A DNA stretch of 64,000 bases from Paracentrotus lividus (taxonomy: Eukaryota; Echinodermata; Echinoidea; Camarodonta; Echinidae). The notes under the pieces were generated by a model. It had not been told where the DNA came from. It saw only the letters and a list, made by a program, of their open reading frames with translations, and ran no database searches. Made by a program: the position numbers and the translations under genes. The number at the start of each line of letters is the position of its first letter. Within the stretch, counting starts at the first letter, position 1. Positions 56,373-64,000 of this stretch are shown here, piece by piece. The stretch is from positions 11,692,694 through 11,756,693 of the forward strand of contig CALNVZ010003435.1 of the NCBI GenBank assembly GCA_940671915.1. Reading direction: 5' to 3'.

Positions 56373-58010
56373 TGAGATGATGAAAATTATATGTTTTCTA
56401 CAATATTTTTATGCTGCAATCATGTGCAATTTTGATCCAAATACAAACTTGAATTGAGAATTTTAAAGTACATTGTAGCCTTAATCAACCATTCATATTC
56501 TTATTTAATTTGGACAATGTTATCATTTTTGGGGCCAACTCAGTATTTGTTAGTGTTTACTATAATGATATAGTATGTCAATGTTCAACTTTCTATTGTA
56601 TGTGCCTTGATAGTTATATCAATATTAGGGGATTAATAAAAAATGTACTTGTTGCTATGTATTTAACATTGAATGGAAGTGGGTGATTACACAATGCTGA
56701 TGGTATTTGCATCTACAAGGTCCAAAAACTTTGCTATGCTTTTGTCTTTAAATATTCTAGCATAAACTTTTAATATTTTTACTCATTAATTTCATTTTCT
56801 GTAATTTTTGGCGGGGTATGGGATCATCATTTTTGTGTGAACTGATGATATTATATAAATGACAAATGTTATTATAGTTTTGTATAATGCATAATTTGAA
56901 AGAAAACGATAAACTTTACCCATCAGTATTCAATTCATTTCAAAGGTCAATTTGAATTATTGTTGCCAAAAGTAAATTTTAATAGATCAGTTAAATATTA
57001 TTCCATAATTTATAATAATATCCAATGTACACTAGATATGTTAATTTTCTATGCATACTTTTAGAGTAAATTTAGAGTAAACATCAGTGAGGTAAGTACA
57101 CCACTATCTTGCCAACACTCTCCACACAAAGAGTTGGTGCAAATTGCTGGCAATGTAGTTCACTAATATACCAAGTTTGCATGGTCCTCTGTAAGGTAAT
57201 GTTCTGACTCAGGATAAAAATTGATGTTTATTTTGCGGTTTCTCACCAATTACACCAATTCCTGCAAATTTATTTGGTATCTATTATTCATTTGTAATGC
57301 TTGAGATTTGCTATGTTTTAGAATTTAAACTGTTCAATTGATTTTTCTTAACCAGTAGGCCTACTGTCCTATTAATTCATTGGTGCAAACAAAAGGGCTA
57401 CAACAGTACTAGTATTTTGCACCTGAAAAATGTTATATTATATATAAGTGCCAAATAAATTGTGTTTAAAAGTTTTGAAGCAACATTATTCATAAAGAAC
57501 ATGTGTGAGGAATTTATTCCATTCATATATCTTATTGTAATGCAAAAATGAATCACTAATTGAAATGCCTTCTCCTAAATTGTATAACATTCGTAATATG
57601 TTGTTACACTTGCCATATAATAAGCAATTAATTAACTGAAAATGTCATATTTTGCGGTGACGCCTGCAGATACAATAAAAATACATTTATTTAAGATATC
57701 TGCCCCTAAATTGTATGCTTATAATGAAGAGTTGACACATCCAATATATCTTAATCAATGATAAAATGCCTTCTTATAAATTTTATGATGTTTTTTGGTT
57801 GATGGCTGCAATAAAAAGAAACATGTTATTGAAATACCATGGCTTACCGTAGATGAAATTGTGTGATTATATATTGTGTTATTTACATTAGATCTTAGTT
57901 ATACTTATTTAATATAAATTGTTTTATTTATTGTCAGAAGCAAAATATGCAAAAGATTATTCTCAAATTTTCCTTATGCTTGTAAAGTTGTTTGATGAAA
58001 AAAAAAACAC
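56373..58010. other. AT-rich intergenic sequence downstream of the oxidase
   Basis: This AT-rich sequence contains scattered AATAAA-like hexamers (for example near 57456 and 57675) that may end the oxidase transcript. No gene or clear repeat is seen. Confidence 0.5.
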
Positions 58011-58019
58011 CAAAGACTG

Positions 58020-58795
58020 ACTTATGGCTATTCCACGGTTACTCACGTTACATTTGGAGGACACATTGACTCATACTTGGAGCTGTACTCCATTATTAAT
58101 TGATAGGAACTAAACATCTTTTTATCTCACAAAGTACACAGTCTGACTATCCTTTGTATAAAACAAAACTTGATAATTTCATTATGCTCCTGGCAAATCT
58201 TTTAAAATGTGTTGGTTACTCACGTAACATGATTTGGACATGCATAAAATGAAAAGTCGACATAAGTGAAAAGTGTCTCAACAAGGCTTTTATGAAAGTT
58301 GATTATATCCATTTCAAAGAAGTCTATTAGGGCGACAAACTTTGTATATCATTAAAAAGTAAAGAACACATGGTTTTTACTAGGGGTGCAGATAAAGTGG
58401 TTACTCACGTAACGTTTACTCACATTACATTTTGTCCAGTGAACTTCCAGAGGCTTTTCACCCCTTGTAATCGCATTATATCTCAAGTGGCTTTCTGAAA
58501 TATGGAAATGTGTTTATCCTTGGCCTTTTTGTGAAATTTGTGAGAAGAAATTAAACGAGTTTGTGTAATTTGCATTTTAGTGAAATTTGTTGTCCCCAGT
58601 CCCACACGTGAATTTTAATGATGGTCGAGATCTAGCAGAAGCCATTGAAATGATTTTTTTTTCAATTGAATATGAATAACCTATGTCATTTATGAAATCT
58701 GTGGCATTAGATTGGTGATAAATCGAATAATCAAGTCAAGAGACACACTTCTTTTTTTTTATTCTTGTCCACGTAACCGTGAGATTGCCCTTATG
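58020..58795. repeat. Repeat region with GGTTACTCACGTTACAT motif
   Basis: GGTTACTCACGTTACAT-like strings occur at about 58037, 58212 and 58400 (then GTTTACTCACATTACATTTTG), and an inverted CACGTAACCGTGAG at 58770. Spacing is irregular. It is probably a non-autonomous mobile element, but its ends are not resolved. Confidence 0.45.
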
Positions 58796-59054
58796 ATTTT
58801 AGTTTTTTTTTTTTTTTAGATTTCATTTATCAAGCATTAATTTATGCAGTGAATTTTGCCTAAAAAGCCGAACTCCCATAAATCAAATAATTTACTTACC
58901 TGAAGATTTATTTCAGCTGTCTTCTCTTTTGGCCTATATTTATTATTATTATTATTATTTATTTTTTTTCTTCAAATTTCTTCAGTCCTAACAAAGCAGA
59001 TTCGACTTGGGCATTGAATCATATTTTAGAGATTTACCAAAACAAAATCGTAGC

Positions 59055-59813
59055 TTTAACCCTAATAAGACTGGGGTGCTCTGGAAGCTGTCAAGACTGA
59101 GAGGGGGGGGGGGGGTCATGATGCCCCCCCCCCCAAGATCAAAGATCTGGGCCGCCGATGGTAGTGTGCCATGTAATCTACAAGACTGCGCTGTTAATTT
59201 TTCTGAAATAGTATTGAATGAATTATGCTAACTTATGCATAAAATCATACTTTTTGCTCTAATTGAAAAATATAAAGCTCCTAGAATGCTAATTTTGTGT
59301 ATTATTCCTTATAGCATTCCTAACAATATTGTACTAGGAGAAAATTCTCTTATTGAAATAAATTTCTTATGTATTTTATTGTTTTATGAATTTCTTATTT
59401 ATTTCCTTGTTGTTGCTTTTGTTTTGTTTTTACCTTTTGGGTTTTTTTTCGCAAAAAGTATTGAAAACTATTTTGAAGTATAATAATGCTTAATTAAATT
59501 AATTTCAGCCAATGAAAGTGAAAATGATCATATCTATATGAATAAGGTGAGAAAACTCCATTAGCATTGACTTTGTACACAAAATCACGTTTTTGAGCCG
59601 TTTTCGGTCTGACGGATATTTTTGAAATTCGTGCAGCATCGTAACGGTACTTCCGATTTTCGCGAAAATGGTTTCAAAAGATGCGCGAGACTCGAAAGTA
59701 TAGTCAGCAAGCGGCGCGATCAAAAAAATTCGCGCAGCGGAATGGTCGCGGAAAATGTCAGGGGCATGATGGTTCCCCCCGGCCCCCCCCCCTAGTCTTT
59801 TTAGGGTTAAAAT
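59055..59813. mobile_element. ~760-bp DNA element, ends TTTAACCCTAATAAGACT
   Basis: TTTAACCCTAATAAGACTGGGG followed by a G-run and TCATGATGCCCC at the left is opposed at the right by GGGGCATGATGG, a C-run, TAGTCTTTTTAGGGTTAAAA. GC-rich inner blocks contain several TTCGCG motifs, and CATTGACTTTGTAC occurs at 59565. It is non-coding. Confidence 0.8.
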
Positions 59814-59879
59814 AGATTGGCATTTCAACCACAGGCAAATTGATCAGAGATTTGAGCAAGAAAGGCGAATTTTTATTTC

Positions 59880-59891
59880 TCTCCTCTCTCG

Positions 59892-59935
<44 letters not shown>

Positions 59936-59937
59936 AA
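59880..59937. repeat. (TC)n microsatellite
   Basis: CT dinucleotide runs follow a CTCTCGTCTCTC start. Open frames on both strands here are artefacts. Confidence 0.9.
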
Positions 59938-60430
59938 ATCAGCCACTTTCATGATTACCCTTCCCAGTAAATACATTTTTTTTTACAAAAAAAATGGATA
60001 CATGTATATACACTGTTCGTCATAAAGGTGTGATATATAGTGGACGTTCCCTCAACCCTTCCCGGGGATTTTTCTTCCAAAAAGTTTGTCACCCCCCGAA
60101 GATGGCCATTTTTGTCAATTTTTCTCATTTTTGGGGCCCCTTTTTGTTGACGCGACCCACCAAGGCCCCCTCAGCCTTACCCCAACGAAACACGTCTGAG
60201 GTGTAGAGTTGTTATTGTTCTCTAAGTTAAATCTAGTTTTATGGTTACAGACTCGACTCTTTTGTCTAGGGGAGGGGTCAAAATTTATTTTGATTGGGGT
60301 TCAACATAGATTTTATTCATATTTACACCATGGAAATTTCCATCTTCCTTAAATTGTATTGTAATATCACAACCAAACATACATACAAACATACTTATTA
60401 TGTAAGATCTCAATTGGTTCATTTATTTAA

Positions 60431-60705
60431 CCTTAAAATATTCCGCTCGAGCTTCGCGCTCGCCTGGAATTGTATATATTTGCTGAGGAAATTCGACGCA
60501 ACCACCCAAAAAGGCCCTTAATTTTGTCCCTTCTTTATGTGTATAGATACAAAAAACCACCTCTTGCTTACCTCAAAATTTTCCGCTCGCGCTTCACGCT
60601 CGCCTGGAATTGTTTGCTGAGGAAATTCGGCACAACCCCAAAATTAGCCGGCCTATTGTGCCCCTTCTTTGTGTGTATGGGTAGGCCTACAAAAAATACC
60701 TCTCA
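60431..60705. repeat. Two-copy tandem repeat (~140 bp)
   Basis: TTCCGCTCGAGCTTCGCGCTCGCCTGGAATTG, TTTGCTGAGGAAATTCG and CCCCTTCTTTGTGTGTATAG-like blocks occur twice, starting near 60439 and 60580. The GC-rich GCGCTTCGCGCTCGC part forms a small hairpin. No coding role is evident. Confidence 0.8.
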
Positions 60706-61490
60706 CTTAACCTTTTGTGTGTTAACATGGGGGTTCCAATATTTTAGATAGGCTACTCGATACTGTAATTTGCCTCTTTTATTATTGGTAATATAAGTCT
60801 CTGGACCACGAATCATACCCCCCCCACATTCGAGGACCTGTACATACGCCACTGCATATACCATGAATATGAATAATAATTCTGATCATGCAATTCTCAT
60901 GTAAATTTATTTACTTTATATTTTGTTAAAACACCACGATATCATTTTTTCAAACAAATGTCCCATCAACTGAAATACAAATAAGATATCGTATAGATCT
61001 ATATAGGCCCTAGACTGTGAAAGAAGTTTAGAAATTGCGCATATTCTCAAGTTGTTATCTTTGATGCAGTGGTCACTTAAATAGTTAACATGTTTATAGC
61101 AATTTTCTGCCCGGTAAGTAATTAATGGAAAAAATTACCAAATACACTAGTTCATCTCGATAATGGCCTACAGGGTGGGGGGGGGCGTGTGGGTGTGGGC
61201 CGGAGGGGGGGGAGAAAATTGGGCTACTTTTGGCGACCAATAAGCCAGCGACCAATAAGGGGGTATTATAGTGTCTACAATTACGCAATAAAAAAGAAAA
61301 AATTGTTTTCTTCAAAATCTTGTTAAGGTTATTGTAGAGGTAAGTAAATGATAATCGAAACTCTGTGAGATCATGATTATCTTAAAGTATTAAAACCAAA
61401 GTTAAAATAGGGATATTGGGGCTGAATTAAGGGTTTAAATATGTAAGATTAAAAAAAAAAAAAAAAAAACAATACGAACTACATGTACAT
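60706..61490. other. Intergenic sequence without recognisable features
   Basis: AT-rich, with a G-run block (61171-61212) and a poly(A) (61449-61468). No gene, RNA or mobile-element end was recognised. Confidence 0.5.
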
Positions 61491-61494
61491 TACG

Positions 61495-63402
61495 GAAATA
61501 CTCTTAAATGTTGGCGCTTTAAAAACTATTGTATGACATTTTAACTAATAATGACATATATCATGTTAAAGCTGAAGAGTTGTTCTTTACTCTCATATAG
61601 GTCACATGTCGGAACTTCAAGTTGGAATCTTACAATTTCAAATGAAAGTCAGGCTCAAACAGCAATAATAACGCTATTTACGCACCGCATTACGGCGAAT
61701 GTAGCCGAATATGATCAGAATACTTTTTTAAATGTTGGCGCTTTAAAAACTATCGTATGACACTTTAACTAATAATGAACATACATGAGGTAAAAGCTGA
61801 AGAGTTGTTCTTTATTCTCATATAGGTCACATGTCGGAACTTCATGTTGGGATCTTACTGTTTCAAATGAAAGTCAGGCCTCAAACCGCAAAAATGGACC
61901 GTTCTGCGCACCGCATTACGAGAATATATCAAGAAATTGGTCAAAACACATTTTTAAATGTTGGCGCTTTTGAACTATTTATGACACTTTAACTAAATAT
62001 GACATACATGAGGTAAAAGCTGAAAGAGTGGTTCTTTACTCTCATGATAGTCACCATGTCGGAACTTCATGTTGGGTCTTAACGTTTCAAATGAAAGTCA
62101 GGCCTCAACAGCAATAAATAACCCCTTTTACTCTCCGCATTAACGAGAATATATGAGATTAAATGGCAAAACACTTTTTAAAAGTTGGCGCTTTAAAACT
62201 AAATTGTATGACACTTATTAACTAAATATGACGATACATGAAGGTAAAAAGCTGAAGAGTTGTTCTTACTCTCATATAGGTCACATGTCGGAACTTCAAT
62301 GTTGGGATCTTACCTGTTTCAAATGAAAGTCAGGCCTCAAACAGCAATAATAACCCGCTTTTACTCTCTGCGGCATTAACGAGAATATTATGAGATTATG
62401 GTCAAAACACTTTTTAAATGTTGGCCGCTTTTAAAATATGTTGAACACTTTAAAACTAAATAATGACATACCATGAGGTAAAGCTGAAGAGTTTTCTTTA
62501 CTCTTCATAGTAGGTCATATGTCGGAACTCATGTTGGGTTCTTACTGTTTCAAAATGAAGTCAGGCCTCAAACAGCAAATAAAACCCCTTTTACTCTCCG
62601 CATTAATAAGAGAATATATGAGATTAAGGTCAAAACACTTTTAAATGTTGGCCGCTTTTTAAAAGCTATTGTAATGACACTTTAACTAAATAAGACATAC
62701 ATGAAGGTAAAGCTGAAGAGTGTTTCTTTACCTCTCCATATTAGGTCACATGTCGGAACTTCATGTTGGAATCTTACTGTTTCAAAAGAAAGTCAGGCCT
62801 CAAACCGCAAAAATGACCGCGTTCTGCGCACACGGCATTAACGAGAATATATGAATTATGGTCAAAACACTTTTTAATGTTGGCGCGTTTAAAAACTATC
62901 GTATGACACTTTAACTAAATAATTGACATACAATGATGTAAAGCTGAAAGAGTTGTTCTTTACTCTCATATAGGTCACATGTCGGAACTTCATGTTGGGA
63001 TCAATTAAACTGTTTCAAAATGAAAGTCAGGCCTCAAACAGGCAATAATAACCCCCTTTACTCTCCCGCATTACAGAATATATGGAATTATGGTCAAAAC
63101 ACTTTTTAATGTTGGCAGCTTTTAAAACTATTGTATGACACTTTAACTAAATAATGCATATGAGGTAAAAGCTGAGAAGTTGTTCTTTACTCTCATATAG
63201 GTCACATGTCGGAACTTCATGTTGGAGTCTTATTGTTTTAAATGAAAGTCAGGCCTCAAATAGCCAAAATAACCCCTTTTACTCTCCGCATTACGAGAAT
63301 ATATGAGATTATGGTCAAAACACTTTTTTAAATGTTGGCGTTTTAAAAACTATCGTATGACACTTTAACTAAATAATGACATACATGAGGTAAAAGCTGA
63401 AG
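61495..63402. repeat. Satellite array, ~225-bp unit, about 8.5 copies
   Basis: The landmark GTTGGCGC recurs at 61510, 61734, 61960, 62184, 62420, 62647, 62879, 63111 and 63334 (one copy varies to GTTGGCAGC). Each unit contains AAAGCTGAAGAGTTGTTCTT, GGTCACATGTCGGAACTTCA, AATGAAAGTCAGGCCTCAAA and ACTCTCCGCATTACGAGAAT. Outer units are about 224 bases; units between 62184 and 63334 are up to 236 and carry many single-base insertions. The array ends abruptly at GCTGAAG (63396-63402), where unrelated coding-like sequence begins. Confidence 0.95.
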
Positions 63403-63608
63403 GGCCGATCCAGCTAGTCATCAATAGCACCCCGGGAGGAACCTGGCATCATGTAGAGGAACTCCGTGACTTCTCCTGGACTCGAGAACCCGACATCGCA
63501 GTGGTTGCCGCAGGGACCAACAACATCGGATTTACAGCAAGTTCCCTTGAGAATGCACGTCATGAATTCAGGAGTCTTTTGGTATCGGCACTTCGACTGA
63601 CCCCATTG
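63403..63608 (+). CDS. Exon-like open reading frame of unknown gene
   Basis: A 206-base open stretch starts right at the satellite edge (preceding bases CTGAAG, a possible acceptor) and ends at a good donor (CCATTG/GTATGAGT). It encodes about 68 residues including VINSTPGGTWHHVEELRDF and EPDIAVVAAGTNNIGF, ending RSLLVSALRLTPL. Codon use and GC content are gene-like and unlike the surroundings. The GTNN element after a hydrophobic strand is reminiscent of block III (GxND) of SGNH hydrolases but lacks the Asp. The family is not recognised with confidence. It may be an internal exon of a gene continuing past the window or part of a mobile element. Confidence 0.45.
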
Positions 63609-64000
63609 GTATGAGTCTATTCATTTGCATAATTTCAAATTTATTACGTATAAACTGTACATGGGCAAGTCCAAGCTATTTGTTCCCGAGGTAGTGATCT
63701 TTCAACTTTTCGACCATGTTTGTGTCAAGTGAGCCAGTAAGGTTTTAACAGTACATTATAATGTATCATATATCACCACAAAGTGTATGAAATAAACTTA
63801 ATGCAAATGAGGTCAAAAAGTTATTTCAAGGTCATATGACGTCACAAGGCTCATTAATATTCATGAAAAATGATAAAATGCATTAAAAATGATATTTCAA
63901 CCTTTATTTCTACACTCTAAAAACTGAAGTGCTGTTTTTAGCTCTTCAAGTGCTGAAATCGGCACTTTTTAGGTGCTTGCATAGTGACTGCACTCAAAGT
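63609..64000. other. Sequence after the exon-like stretch, with a partial MITE-like end
   Basis: AT-rich intron-like sequence. From about 63913, ACACTCTAAAAACTGAAGTGCTG and AAGTGCTGAAATCGGCACTTTTTAG form short inverted AGTGC/GCACT repeats that look like one end of a small DNA element cut by the window edge. Confidence 0.4.

Noticed and set aside
1-64000. tRNA, rRNA, snRNA, CRISPR or prokaryotic-type defence genes
   Set aside because: No cloverleaf with promoter boxes, rRNA core or regularly spaced repeat-spacer array was seen; the window is ordinary animal DNA.

Overview
This is an animal nuclear window, most likely from an echinoderm and probably a sea urchin. It is AT-rich, has many small GT-AG exons in long introns, is full of foldback DNA elements and LINE tails, and carries single clear homologues of ANKS6 and of animal monoamine oxidase. 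The species assignment is an inference. One 23-base N gap (13092-13114) shows it is a draft assembly.

Layout. (1) 27-14688, plus strand: the 3' part of an adhesion G-protein-coupled receptor in 23 exons, with a LamG/pentraxin-like fold split by a Thr-rich mucin stretch, a GAIN/GPS region, seven membrane helices and a short tail. Its 5' end lies outside the window. (2) 14689-18741: convergent intergenic/3' UTR sequence. (3) 18742-33981, minus strand: a complete 13-coding-exon ANKS6 gene (ankyrin repeats plus C-terminal SAM, about 888 aa) whose exon phases all agree. (4) 33982-35939: a divergent promoter region shared with (5) 35940-56055, plus strand: a 17-exon monoamine oxidase-like flavoenzyme, about 523 aa with a C-terminal membrane anchor. 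It has Gly where MAO-A/B carry the FAD-linking Cys, and one extra base in exon 2 as assembled. (6) 56056-63402: gene-poor repeats ending in a ~225-bp satellite array. (7) 63403-63608: one exon-like open stretch of unknown gene directly abutting the satellite.

I see no operon-like logic. The three genes are ordinary neighbours, although ANKS6 and the oxidase are head to head over a CRE-containing region. The strongest non-routine signals are: the Cys-to-Gly change in the oxidase; a recurrent pattern in which single exons of all three genes have decayed tandem copies beside them (at least six exons); a foldback whose loop is a telomere-type CCCTAA repeat; a MULE-like element with a 9-bp target duplication inserted in one decayed ankyrin exon copy; and a 14-mer shared by four foldback/MITE elements. 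No RNA genes, CRISPR arrays or virus-derived elements were recognised.
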